The notes beneath the pieces are model-generated. The model saw nothing but the letters and a program-made list of their open reading frames with translations. It did not search any database and was not told the DNA's origin. DNA of 34,892 nucleotides from Ichthyophonus hoferi. Lineage: Eukaryota; Opisthokonta; Ichthyosporea; Ichthyophonida; Ichthyophonidae. Shown in pieces: positions 12,301 to 24,247 of the stretch. The translations under genes were made by a program, and so were the position numbers. The stretch is taken from assembly GCA_002751075.1 (NCBI GenBank), contig NAOQ01000019.1, positions 167,652 through 202,543 of the forward strand, in the 5' to 3' direction. Each line of letters opens with the position of its first letter. Within the stretch, counting starts at the first letter, position 1.

Positions 12301-13253
12301 AAAAAAGATATAGATAAGAGAGAGTAGAGAGAGAGCAGAAATCACAACATACGCTTTGCTATTGTTCATATGATCGCCAAATCCAGGGGTATCAATAATA
12401 GTTAGCTTTAACTGTGTACCAGACTCTTCAAGGGAGTGAGTTGCACTGCATATCTCTACAGTCTGTGGTATAGCCTGTAATAGTAGCATCCGTTTAGTTG
12501 TGATAATTAGTGATAATATATATATACTTGTGCGCCTATAGCTATTCAAATATTAATAACGTTGCACCAGCCACTCATTCTCAATAGATCACGTTAACAT
12601 ATCCTAATACCGAATCACTACGTTATAATAATGCTATATTACATTACATAACACTGTACTATACACCAAACCAGTCAGCCAGGAAATCCAATAGGCCCCA
12701 TCTCCCTTATTTTAGCTTCTTTAGTATTTGTATTTTTTAAAAACAAAATAAAAAATTTCTAAAATTGAACTGTTATGCTACGGCCCAAACCTACCCTATG
12801 CTTCCAAGAAATACAATTAGATATACATCTTGGTTATGATAAAGTACGGTGTGCAGAAGTATGCCAGTTTAGGAGGAAGAAAATAATTGTAAGAAAAAAG
12901 CCCATAAATAACCAGAAAGAAAATAAGTATGGTAATGTAAAAAGAAACATATAATGGTGTAGACTGCATATGGAGTAAGGATAGTAAATGACTACCCGAC
13001 TAACAATAAATCAGGAAAAAAGGAAAGAGAAGAGAATGCAACAAATGAGATAGTGTCTATGAGGTAGGAGGGGGCAGTGGACATTACGAAGATAATAGTA
13101 TAGGTATTGAAAGACATGAGTAATCTAATATAATGAAAATTAAAAGGATGCGATATAATACAATCTAACCCAGCAAAATAATATACAATAATGTAATATG
13201 GCATATTTATAAAGAATTTAATTCACTATACAGCATTGTAATTGTAATAATAT

Positions 13254-13288
<35 letters not shown>

Positions 13289-15627
13289 GGAACCAACTGC
13301 AAAGAAAGTATAGCACGGCCCAAGGATAAATTAGATTAATACCATCGATGACGTATGACGCTCAGTCCTGCTAACGTGCGATTTGAACAAAGTGTTCTGC
13401 ATAGTAGATTTACCTAGACCACTAGATCCTGGCAAGTACCCAGTGCCCCATTACTGTTAGCGTTTTACAGTATGTAATGGTCTTATAATAAACAATAAAA
13501 GCATATTTGTATTGGCCATTCTCTCTCTCTCAGAATGTACTGGATAACGTGATTTTTTCAGATTGACTTACACTTACATATATACATGCATATATATATA
13601 TATAGTGCTCGTGTATAGAAACTGCTATATAAAAATGGGATAAAGAAGTAAAAGGGACAATAATAGTAATAAATAGTACATGAGCAAACATATGTCCTCA
13701 TATGTATGTATATCTTTGTGTGTAAATTTATTTTTGAAAATAGCAAGAATCTCATTTTAGAAACTAACGGTAATGATCTGGTTTATAATACTATGGGCTC
13801 AGTGGTTAGTGTTACGTAGAACTTAGACATGGAAGGGTGACGTGATGTACAAGCCTACCAAGGCCAGTATTGTAAGAGAGAAAGATGTGGGGTGGGGGAA
13901 GAGAAAGAGAGAAAGAGCACAGCAGAATCTTCCCACATGTAAGTCTTGTTGAGATATATTATAATAGAATTGGTATCGCAACTCTTCATAAATATCATAT
14001 ATATATCATACTGCCGTAGCAAACCTCACCTACAAGCATCATATTGAGGGAGAAGCCATGTTGCATTGCTTTCTTTTGGATCTGGTAGGGTAAGGTGTCA
14101 ATGCCTATGGGTCCTTCTGTCCGTGTACATAGTCTCCCCCACTGGTTTGGCTTACTCTGGTTAATATACAATCCTATGATCTCTTTGACTTTGTCATAGT
14201 TCAGCTCTCCTACATCTGTACGTCAACACGTTAATAAGTATGACTATATTTTAAGGTACATGTTGTGGGTGGTAACATATAGTCAAGGATATGGCTAAAA
14301 TAAGATAAGACAATGTGGAATAGAATGGATTGGGTGAATTATCATTGTTAGTAAAGATAAAAGACCATCCATAATAATAATATTATAATAATATAATAAT
14401 AAATATATAATAAATAGATACACCAAAAATTGTTATAATAAATATATATATAAATGGAGATACTAAGAACTATTATGGTACACCGAATAATAACAAATAG
14501 ACGTGGCAATAATAAAACCTTATTAGTACTTCATTTCTCCTTCCATCGTGTAAGAGCTGACACTATCCCAATCAAATGATAAAAGTCTTACTTTATGAAT
14601 GAATTTTGTTGTTCTCGTAGGACATGAGGATTATAAAATCTAAACCCCGGCATCCAATCAATATGCATAATAAAATGCATTAAAATGAACTGGTTCCCCT
14701 GTCTTTAACCCATATATGTATATAACAATCACTAGTCCGCAAATGTCAAGGCAGTGGCCCCTGTAGTACCAGGTTCTACTCTATCTAACCCTCTCGATAA
14801 CTGAAGGTCATATCTTCTTATCCCTCTATCTTAGTCCCTTTAAAATGGCATGCCACCTTCAATATATCTTACTTACACTTAGTCGACCTTTTTGACACCA
14901 CTGCTCTATACAATTAGTCACAAAGCTGCAAGGCATTTACACAAACACTAAATACGAATTAACTGTCTGGGCCAGAAGCACATACCCTCCAAATCCGTCC
15001 CAATGGCTTCCTTGAATTGATGATAGAGAAAATCTCCAGTTAGATTTTTGATTATTGTAACCACCTGGTCAGCAATAATCACTCCAGTCTGTTCTTGATC
15101 TACCTCTAGAAATACAGTACGGATCACTGTGAACCACTTGATAATAAGTAAATAGCCCACAACTTAAGGGACTGGTTACAGTTGAAAGGTAACTTTGTAT
15201 TAAACAAAATGGGTATTGGGAAAGATACACCTATGGTAGGATGCTAAGGTACAATCTGTCCTTGAGGAAACACAACCTAAAAATAAAAGATGTTAACATG
15301 ATTCTATATCTTGCTTATGCCATGGAACTACCAATTGGTATATTCTTCTTTTGTGTATAAGCCCTACCTCGGCTTTACTGTACTGCGTTTAGTGTTATAA
15401 GACTGATCCAGTCTACCTTTGTTCTATTTTTAATTTTAACCGTAATAAACCTGTTTGCAAGCCTTTACAGATATACAATTAATGCATGAGGTCACAGCTT
15501 TCTAACCAAATAACCTTTATCCATATTTAAACACAAACACTGGTTAGCTAACACAAAACACAAGCAAGTACATATTACTATCGTTAAACTTTCCCAGATC
15601 TCCTTTGTTAAAATCGCCAAAGTTCAT
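9308..15627 (-). CDS. Septin with N-terminal EF-hand-like pair, 11 exons
   Basis: Exons on the minus strand are 15627-15579, 15126-14986, 14215-14030, 13428-13343, 12474-12353, 12003-11934, 11532-11465, 11231-11159, 10784-10644, 10399-10315 and 9438-9308. All joins keep frame and give 383 residues ending in TAG. GTP-binding motifs are present: P-loop GSSGLGKS (126-133), DTPGFGDH (182-189) and AKAD (264-267). Septin signatures include GIDTLPYQIQKKA before the P-loop, ADTRVHIVLYFIAPTGHGL, KIPFAxxGS-like PFALIGSD, and a C-terminal CDLTILRELLISRHLLDL. Septins are filament-forming GTPases at cell necks, septa and cortex. No C-terminal coiled coil follows the G domain. Residues 18-80 resemble two EF-hands. 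Exon 1 (16 codons) is the least certain; the rest is firm. Confidence 0.9.
9591..9614. repeat. TA dinucleotide microsatellite
   Basis: Twelve TA units lie in the last intron of the septin gene. Confidence 0.9.
10505..10605. repeat. GA-rich purine tract in a septin intron
   Basis: The plus strand is almost pure purine with repeated GAAA and GAGA units. On the transcribed strand it is a long pyrimidine tract within the intron between exons 9 and 10. Confidence 0.6.
13261..13288. repeat. AT dinucleotide microsatellite
   Basis: Fourteen AT units lie in the intron between septin exons 4 and 5, just after exon 4 in transcription order. Confidence 0.9.
14030..15126 (-). other. EF-hand-like pair encoded by septin exons 2 and 3
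   Basis: The first loop is DQEQTGVIIADQ (residues 26-37) after the helix MIRTVFLEV. The second is DLEDVGELNYDK (61-72), followed by the helix VKEIIGLYINQ. Both have the invariant Gly at position 6 and a hydrophobic residue at 8, and the loops start 35 residues apart, close to the 36 of calmodulin. Position 12 is Gln or Lys rather than Glu, so calcium binding would be weak or lost. The exon boundary falls inside the second loop in the correct phase. I do not know of EF-hands in other septins. Confidence 0.6.
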
Positions 15628-17454
15628 CCTGTTTGGGAAATTTATAAAAGGCATGCTTCATTTGCTGCCAAGTCTTCGTAGTTGATACGATTATCTTATA
15701 GGGGCACATCATATTATTCAACATGCACACGGTAAGTTTAACATCTCGCCTTTAAGTCAACAGAAAGAAAAATAAACAATGGGGATAATACTTACATGTT
15801 TCTTGAGCAGGGGTGAACTATATCCAAGTAGTTTTTTTCAAGCGAATGTAAAAGTAAAGATTGGAAACAAAAATGGGTAGTTTGTTAGCTGGATCTGAAG
15901 GGTACTCCACTAACAATCTAATAGCAATTTTGAAACACTGGGAAAACAAGGAAATGTGGCAAGCAGCTAGTAACAAATCCAGTAAATATCTATGACTTTT
16001 CATTTTAACAATAAACCACTTTTTAACGTATACTGAGTATCAACCCTTTTAAAAGGCTCATACTTTTTCCTTCACCAACTCCTTAATGTCTCCCCCTCCT
16101 ATGCAGCATTCTCATACATCTAAAACATAACCACAAGGTTTTACTGAGCGTCTCAAAGCTAATAATTCTGGCGGTAAACAAGAGAAAACTAAGCCATAAA
16201 AGCTCCATACCTCCATTTTTGAAAAAGTCCGTACCTACGGAATAGCTAAATTAAATAAATAAAATAAAATAAAATAAAATCAAATAAAATAAAATAAAAT
16301 AAAATAAAACAAACAAAATCTAACCGGTTGTACTAAATGATATTATTTTGGTGTCACGCAATTTTATAGGTTGTCCCGCGTTTAGACCCTTTTCTTTTCC
16401 CATTGGCCAAGCTAAAACTATAAATTTCAAATGCCCCTCGTTTGGTCCTAATTAGGTAAGTGTTTGTGAGCATGAAAGAATGTCAGACCTCTAAGTTTTA
16501 GATACGTTATCATCTCAGCTTTGACATTTTAAAAGGTACAATTAAAAAAAAAAGTTTTTAAGTGATTAAATGTAATGCAAAACATAAAAAACAATAAAAC
16601 TTAAAATGCTATTTTTTATAGCACTAAGCAAAAGCGACTTCGTACTGTGGGATCCATATATTAATTGAAATGCCTTGTTCAGGCATTAGATCGTGACAGT
16701 TGATGGAGACCTTTTATTGGTTGGTCATTAACTCTATATTGCTACAATCGGAGGCTTTGGACAAGAGATATTGACCTAGTCTCACGTAATCAAAGAATAT
16801 GATATATCTCTTGTCACTATTCCTCAATTGAAAAAACATGCGCAGACAATAAATGTGTAATAAATATTATTTTTAATTTTTTAAGTGTCACTTGCTAATT
16901 TATTTTGGCATGTAGAACTCTGTTTGTCAAGGATAGCATATGAAGGCACTTTTCACATCTTATCTCAGAAAGGAGTTGGGATCGTGATTGCAACAATTTA
17001 ATATAGACCTATTATTGGTGTGTACATTACCGATTTGTTCCAGCATTAACATGCATGAAATTCCCGCATACAGAAGCCATTTGCTGCACTAACAATTCAT
17101 GCTATTTCGATCCAGAAATACGTTTTATTCCATTAAGGTTTATTTAAATATATATATAGAAAGCATAAAATTTTAACAATAAACAAAATGAGTAAAAGAA
17201 AAATATACATATTAAAAAAATTGGTGCAGTAATCAAATATTATTAAGAAGATATTTTCAAGCCTGTCAGACCGGAATCTACTCACTTTAAATAAATCAGT
17301 TGTCCTCCCTCCTTGCGCTCCAGCTCCGCACGTATCTGTAACATTCCAGCTGTTCCCAATGGGCAATGGGTTGTATACGCCATGAAGATAGGAACGTAAA
17401 CCAAGGTGTAGTGACTTTAAGCGCCACTTTTTGAGACTTAGTATTGTTCCAAAA
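15628..17454. promoter_or_regulatory. Divergent promoter region of septin and GT8 genes
   Basis: About 1.8 kb separates the two divergent start codons. It holds ATTGG/CCAAT pentamers near 16396, 16716 and 17010, and an AAAAT microsatellite at 16257-16310. A short open stretch at 15614-15746 on the minus strand overlaps the septin start and I do not call it. No other gene is seen. Confidence 0.45.
16257..16310. repeat. AAAAT pentanucleotide microsatellite
   Basis: About ten AAAAT units with two variant units lie in the septin/GT8 intergenic region. Confidence 0.9.
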
Positions 17455-20108
17455 ATGCACGTGTATGTTTTGGCATCATGGAGGGCCAAGGCGATTTTGT
17501 TTATTACCTTAATTTCGACTGGTTTATTTGTTCTTTTGTCAACAAATGATAGCCTACAAGCACGCGTTATTGTTTTAAGCAAGATTTCTAAGACTAAGGA
17601 TGCCTTACTGTCTTTGCCTCCATTTGAAAAAAAAATTCTATCACCAGGAGATGACGATAACATCCCAGAGACTGATCTTTCTATAAGCACTTCGCATGGA
17701 CTAAAGAAGATAACAAATAACGTAGAGAACTTGCCAGAGGTAAAATATACTCATTGTAATGACTAGAAGCTCTAATGAGCAAATGTGATGTTTTTCAATG
17801 CAGCCTTACTTATACATCTTTACATGTGACATGTGGATAATTTTAGTTTACCCACCTCATCTTACATACATGCACTTAAACTATTGTATAATATCTTGCA
17901 AAACGTCTCTCAAGTAAAGGCTATCTGCAAGATCCAAAGGCATATACTTGCGTTGGTTGTCACCTGCTTATGTGTTTTATGGAAAGGGTAAAAGATCTAG
18001 TAATATTTAGCCAACTGTGATAATGGGGGTGGAGTAAGATTCTTTGTGTATGAGATGGTATTATAAGGACATATTTCATGGATTCTTATATGTCTGTATA
18101 TATTATCACTATCACTATTCTCTTTAATCTAAGAGAATACATATAGTTTCCAATCTCTTGTATAAGGATGGTGTGACACAACAAGACTGGATGATCCATA
18201 CCTTACACATGTCTACCTCTCACTCACTCTACCATTCCCTTCAGAACCGAACAGATATTGTACATGTAATGATATGCTCGGATCAAAATACACTGGTGGG
18301 TATGGTAACCTTGATTAATTCCATCTACACCCACTCCAAGTCTCCCGTTTACTTTCATCTCGTTGTTTATCCGGAAGACGCTGATCACATCCATCAATGG
18401 CTTAGTTACTATTTTGAATTTTTTTTAGATGTTTATTATGAAATAATATTTTTTGACGCATCAATGGTAAAAGATCTTATTCTTGTACGTGGTCATAGGC
18501 AGGAGCTTGGCAGTCCGTTAAATTTTGCTCGCTATTTCTTGCCCGATCTATTACCTGAATTTAATGGCCGCCTAGTTTATATTGACGATGACTGCTTGGT
18601 GTTAGGAGATATTACAGAATTTAGGTATGTTCTAATGGGTGGCTGGAGTGTTGGAGTGTGTGTGTGGTGTGAAAGGATGTGGAAGATAATGAGGATAATA
18701 TGAATAGGATATGGGATAAAATATATTAGAATATAGGATAGAGGAGATATAAGATGGGGGATATGGAATATAGGCTCTGTATGTTTCTAGGAGTGGTTAC
18801 TGGCGTTCAAGGAGTCGAAGATAGACGTGTGCGTATACGTATGAGTATTCTCTGTGGGTAGATGGTTGTTGTATACATCTGCATAGATCAACCTGGCCTG
18901 TATATGATTAGATAAAGGGTATATGTAAGGATGTGGTGGTGGGTATGGAGTTATATATAACATGGAATAGGTGGCTAGGAAGGAACCTTGCAATACACTG
19001 CTTGAAGGCCAACTTGGCTACATGCATCAACTAGATCATGACACATCTACCCTTTAACCTTTCCTCTTTTTTCTCTCTTCTTCTTCTCCAACCTACACAC
19101 ATCTATTATAGGAATACACCCCTAGCTCCGGGTATGGTAGGGGCCTTTTCCGCTGATGATCGCAATTCGCTCCAAAAATTCTTAAATTTTGAAAACCAAA
19201 AAATCAAAGATTTGGGTTTAAATCCCCATGACATGGCTTTCAATGCTGGTGTGTTTTTGGTGGATATGGACATGTGGCGGAAATATAACATATCGAATGT
19301 ATTACTGACATGGTTAAAGGCTAACCTGAAAGACGATCTCTTTGGAAGTGGTGCCGGGGGAGGGGCCTCCCAACCACCTATGCTAATCGCCTTGCATAAT
19401 AAGTACGTGTTTCAAGCCATCCGGCTCCCTTATTATACATTTTCTTCTTTCCCTCTACCCACTTTTTCTCATTATGCTATGCTTTCTGGCAAGCCAAGTG
19501 ATGTTTTACTTACTACCCCTCCTCACTCCATACCCTTCATCTTCCTGCGGATTATCTCTTTTTTTTTGCATTGCATTGCTATTTTTCTATAGTTTATATG
19601 TGGCAGATTTATCACTCCCTCCTGCCCCCATTCTCCTTTCATGTTTTTTTCGGTCAAGGTGTTACGGTCGTAAATTTTGATTACGGGATTCTCAAGATCT
19701 AGACGAATATCGCAATTATCTTACACTATCACATTCTACATCCTTTTAGACCTATTCCTTATGTGTTTACATTTTGTGCTATACCTTCACTGCCTTGCCT
19801 TACTAAACTTTAACCAACAATACATAAATCATATCTATAGGGTGTCTTTTTTGCCACCAGAATGGCATGTTCGCCATCTAGGCTGGTCTCTGGGCCAGAA
19901 GTATCCTAAAGAAGTTATTAAAAATGCCAAGCTATTACATTGGAACGGTGCGAATAAGCCATGGAAGAAAGCCACATTATGGATACTTCCATGGTATATG
20001 CACTACCTGGAGGACCCTACTGGCAAGTTTGCTATTCCTGCTCGTCTTACTAAAATTATTGAAGAGGCGTTATCAAAGAAGCGCAACCCTGATGCTGAGA
20101 ATGCATGA
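17455..20108 (+). CDS. GT8 glycosyltransferase, GLT8D1/2-like, type II membrane protein
   Basis: The exons are 17455-17739, 18167-18624, 19112-19402 and 19841-20108. All GT-AG joins keep frame and give 433 residues ending in TGA. Residues 13-29 are one hydrophobic segment after a short basic N-terminus, a type II Golgi signal-anchor. The GT8 fold follows: VHVMICSDQN, then LVYIDDDCLVLGDI with the metal-binding DxD (235-237), FNAGVFLVDMDMW (291-303), GAGGGASQPPMLI, WHVRHLGW, and LLHWNGANKPW (376-386), whose His and Lys-Pro-Trp are the conserved HxxGxxKPW motif. This is the GLT8D1/GLT8D2 subgroup, lumenal retaining sugar transferases of poorly known substrate. All catalytic motifs are present, so the gene looks functional. 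A poly(A) signal candidate is at 20468. Confidence 0.92.
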
Positions 20109-20467
20109 AAAAGTCTAGCTAATGTGATTTTGAATAAGAACAAGGCTAGATCCATGTGGCGGCACTACTTGTGTGGCTAAACTTTACTAATTTTTACCCG
20201 AGTGCTCCTAGTTGGAATATAATGATTTCCGACAATAATCGACCTTAATATTTGAAATCATGTTTGGAGAAACTAGCTTTTCTTTGTCCAATATAGCTAC
20301 ATAGGGAAATTAAGTCTCACTATAGCTATAGTTATCTAATTAATGAATGCTGGGTTCCGAACTATTATATATATATGTGTGTGTATAATATGTATAATGC
20401 TATATTGAGAACGTATAAAGAGCTTCTGTCAGACAGATTGGGGACTCTTGAGTTTGTAGTGATCCTG

Positions 20468-20473
20468 AATAAA
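20468..20473 (+). terminator. Poly(A) signal candidate for the GT8 gene
   Basis: AATAAA lies 360 bases after the GT8 stop codon and precedes a T-rich stretch. It is inferred from position only. Confidence 0.35.
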
Positions 20474-22389
20474 GACTACACTTTTCATCTTATATCCTCT
20501 GCTTGCAATAGTCGGCTGCTACCCTGAACATGGGTGAGATAATTACTACACAGGTTGAAATCGACAACCTTCATATGTAATAATTAGATGATACCTATAA
20601 GTACGTTTAAGATGATTAATGTTTGTAAATTTACTGGCTACGCGTAATCAAATCTTGCCAATAGTTTGAACAACCAGATCACGTCAATTATCACCACACA
20701 AATATTGTCCGACAAAAGTGTGTGGATAGGAAAATGCGGTATACTTCAATATATTAAACTAAATCTATCAATTCCATTAAATAGACGAGCTCGTTTAGTG
20801 AAAAAACAACTAAACTGTACGAATAGAATTACACTTAGGGCACAGTACACTCTTAACCATAAATTACTACCCTATGTGTGCAAAAATATTACCTACTATA
20901 CCTTTTCAATATATATTGACATACAAGCCCTCAAAAATATTTATAGTCCAGAGAGAATGAAGATTCACCATTAGGAGATAGGGTAAGCAATATTCCGATA
21001 GAAAAGCAAACAGAATATAAAAGTCGTTGAATGTGATTTACATATATATATATATTTAATTTGTGCATAATCGATATCAATCTGGGCTGTTGTTGCTATC
21101 TTGTATAGCTTTATACTGCATGTTATTCCTTTCTCTGATCAATATTTTTGTCCAGATCTCTTCTTTGATATCTTTTATTATATATTTCAAATTTTGGTAT
21201 TCCAATAGCGGGTCCTTGTTGTTTCCACAACTCTAGTTAGTATTGAGGTATTTACCGTTCATATGCACATCGCAAAACGCTTCTTGTTAATAAGCAATTT
21301 GCTTAATACTACCTGTCTTTGTTATGTTTTCCTTATTATTATTATGCTTCAAGGCTATCTGTCAGACCTGCACTACAGTACTATAGTCACTCGAGTAATA
21401 TTAAAAGCTACTAGAATGGTAAGCATCATCACAAATATCATTTACAGAAAATAAATAGGTCTTATTCTCATATCCTTCAGCACCCTACACCTCTACACCC
21501 ATCCTATATTTATTACTTTCCTCCCTCCATCATTATCTTAAATATAATCGAATTCGCGTTCTTAATTCTACCTCCTCTATTGATAGATATGATCTATGTG
21601 GCGGCATATCCTTTAGAAGTTTGATTTTTTTAACTCTCTTCTCTAACATGGACTGAATCTGGGCCAATACACTGTTCTCTTTCACCAATCCCTACTTACC
21701 TAGATCTAACTCTTATGCTAGAACCAAACCTTTAACTACACATTCATAGATTATTTTTTCTTACTATTGCTATGATCTTCATTATTATTACCATATAGTG
21801 AAATGGCCTACTCTTTTCTAGTTAGTTTGACAGAAATTTATACGTCTTTATCTAATGCACTAATAGGATTGCATGCTATTTTTAAGTCAACTCTATTGTA
21901 TTGCCGTCTTTCATCTTTCTTAACACTTTTTGCTATCTCGTATAGTAAAAAAATTTATTTATCCTGTCTCTCATTTTGCATTGCAAAATATCATAATAAC
22001 AGTGTACGTATAAAGCTTATACCATCTATATATATGCTGTATTTCAGCTATATCTCGAGAATAGTTTCTATTCAACCTAGCTACATGCATTTGGCCCGGG
22101 CTTATCATGAAAAAGAGGATATAGGAATGCAAAATAAATTATAGGGTACGCATATAATAAAAACAGCCTCGTAATTAATTAATAAAAAAAAGCCTTAGGA
22201 AAGACATGCCAAAAGATAAGGTAATAAATCAGACAGATCAAATAATACGCCAGTTTCTATTCAGCATTTGTATAACTTGGTTAGAAAAAGCACGAAACCT
22301 TACCCCTTTCCCCATTTGCTGTCAGTATAAAATAACGACTACAAACTTACATAATATGCCAAAATAAAACAAAAATCGATTTTACACTC

Positions 22390-22409
22390 TTTTTTTTTTA
22401 AAAAAAAAA
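22390..22409. repeat. T10-A10 palindrome
   Basis: Ten T are followed directly by ten A, and then G and eight more A. It lies downstream of the NF-YA stop and could form a short hairpin in either transcript. It may simply be homopolymer drift. Confidence 0.7.
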
Positions 22410-22764
22410 GAAAAAAAACAGTTGCCAAACCAACGTATTTGAAACCATGATAACAAAAAATGGTCTACACACAACTTATAGTGGTTTAATATGTTAGGCT
22501 TTATGTCCCAGAAACTGCAGACAAAAGTCTTGGAAAAATACCTTCACATATATAATATGATAATCATATACAACATAACAAAAATGGCACTGCCAAGGGA
22601 CGACAATATGGAAAAATATTAAAAGGTTATTTGGTTGGTATATATTAGATATTTCCATAAACCCTTCCTCAACCAGAGGGTTGGTAATATAATATTTCGC
22701 TTGACTATGTTCAACAACACTGTCGCACATTCGAAATAAGGAAATGTGCATTGCTTTATAGCGT

Positions 22765-23919
22765 TTAGCGCTGCTGACCATAAAGTCCAACTTGTTGCAC
22801 CTGTTGTTGTTGCTGCTGAGCTAGTTGCTGCAGCTCGCTCTTCTTCAAGAACTTGCCTCCGGGGCCACGAGGACGACGCATGGCGTGTTTATGGCGAGAT
22901 TCATGCAAATAACCCTGTATAAGGAAGAAGGAATAAATAAAACGCACGATTTATAAAAAACGGAACGGATAAAAAACAAAGTAACTACAAATTTAGAATT
23001 CAGACGTTGGTACAGCTGATGTGTCATGCAATATCCTAAATAAGAAACCAAAACATAATATATAGAAAAACACACCTTCTTAGTGCGTTGGAGACGGAAC
23101 TTGGCTTCAAGTTTGGCGCGAGCTTCCCTTCTCTTGAGAATACGATGGTATTGCTTAGCATTCACATACATAGGCTCCTCATCTGTGCCTTCAATGGGCA
23201 TCTGGTAAGGGGTAGTGCCATAGGCCATCTGCAAGGAAATAAATAATATATTAATAACAATACTTACACAAGAAGAAAAAAAAGTAGTAGAGATAAGTTG
23301 CAGTGCATAATTGTATCCTAGAAACATCAAGTGGTATAGTACCTGTTGTGCCTGCATTTGTTGCCAAGCCTGCATTTGTTGCTGGAGAGCAGAGGGGTCC
23401 TGCTGAGAAGCGGCATACTGGGCTGCATATTGGGCAGGATCGTAGTACCCATAACCCTAGAAGAATATATACATTAAATAAAGGTTTCATTTAAAGAAAA
23501 GTGAAACATCAAAATATAACTTCAGAACAGTAGCTTTGTCAAAATACCCTATAACCATAAAATACAAAAACACAACCACAGAAAGTCGAAAAATACTCTA
23601 AACTCGTGATAAGTCAATTATAAACGTTCCAGACGTGAGGTGCAGAAAAATCACAAGCACAGCTCGTTAGAAAAAAAAACATGGACATGGATAAACCAAG
23701 AACAAAATAAAATAGTGTCAAAGCAGCATAGCAACGATTTTTTTTTTCACAATTGGCACCAAATTTAAGTGCGCACAGTTTTTATTACTATATCATTCAA
23801 CCTAACAACAAAAAAAGGTACAACAGCAAAGGAAGTTTGCAGTAACAAAGCCACAGAAAAACAAATAAAAGTTCAAAACAAGGAAGGAAACGCACTGGTT
23901 GGCCGACAGTTGACGCCAT
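22765..23919 (-). CDS. HAP2: CCAAT-binding factor subunit A (NF-YA / Hap2)
   Basis: The exons on the minus strand are 23919-23896, 23456-23343, 23228-23076 and 22914-22765. Every intron is phase 0 with GT-AG ends; the product is 146 residues ending in TAA. Residues 62-88 ([20 protein letters not shown] and on) are the A1 helix that docks on the NF-YB/NF-YC dimer. Residues 98-118 ([20 protein letters not shown]) are the DNA-binding A2 block with the His and Arg residues that contact CCAAT. The [13 protein letters not shown] form is fungal. N-terminal (9-46) and C-terminal (124-146) parts are Gln-rich, as in NF-YA activation regions. The start is an eight-codon exon (MASTVGQP) in strong context (CAAAAATGG); its donor and phase fit, but it is short and so slightly less sure than the rest. 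The protein is short for the family but has the full conserved core. Confidence 0.93.
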
Positions 23920-23998
23920 TTTTGAGTGGATTGTATCAGAACCAGTCGGAAAGATTGCTAAGCCGTTAAGGTGATTTGCTAACTTAAGATGTCAAGTG

Positions 23999-24073
23999 TT
24001 TCTGTTGGATAATAGGCGACTGGCGTGTCCACGCCATGTTTTGTGCTAAATGGCTGCAACCATCCAACAGAAA
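23999..24073. repeat. Nested inverted repeat upstream of NF-YA
   Basis: A perfect 12-base inverted repeat (TTTCTGTTGGAT at 23999-24010 and its complement at 24062-24073) encloses a second palindrome, TGGCGTG-TC-CACGCCA (24021-24036). It lies 80-155 bases upstream of the NF-YA start codon. No clear target-site duplication flanks it. It could be a cis element, a hairpin in the leader, or the remains of a tiny inverted-repeat element. Confidence 0.7.
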
Positions 24074-24080
24074 TGATTAA

Positions 24081-24247
24081 CCAATTAACGTATACGGAGT
24101 AATCAAGATGTGATTATAAATATTAATTATAATACTGTTAAATTTTACATTTATAAAATATATTTCAAATGTGTTGATTGGTGAATAATACTATCTTGTG
24201 CGCGTGCCCAATTAGCATGACCTTGTGGCCGAATCATATTCACCAAT
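24081..24247. promoter_or_regulatory. Cluster of four CCAAT boxes upstream of NF-YA
   Basis: CCAAT pentamers lie at 24081-24085 (+), 24177-24181 (-, reading CCAATCA), 24208-24212 (+) and 24243-24247 (+). All are within 170 bases and 160-330 bases before the NF-YA ATG. The base composition predicts less than one by chance. They suggest that the NF-Y complex regulates the gene for its own A subunit. Confidence 0.5.

Larger units (their letters stand above)
20109..22764. other. Convergent intergenic region between GT8 and NF-YA
   Basis: About 2.6 kb holds no gene I can support. Open frames near 20666, 21263 and 21803 are rich in residues expected from random AT-rich DNA and lack domains. AATAAA at 20468-20473 may end the GT8 transcript. 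A T10/A10 palindrome lies at 22390-22409. Confidence 0.6.

Noticed and set aside
15614-15746. Minus-strand open stretch (KLTVCMLNNMMCPYK and on) ending in TAA, as the end of another gene
   Set aside because: It overlaps the septin start codon in another frame, is only 44 codons after a possible acceptor, and matches nothing I know.
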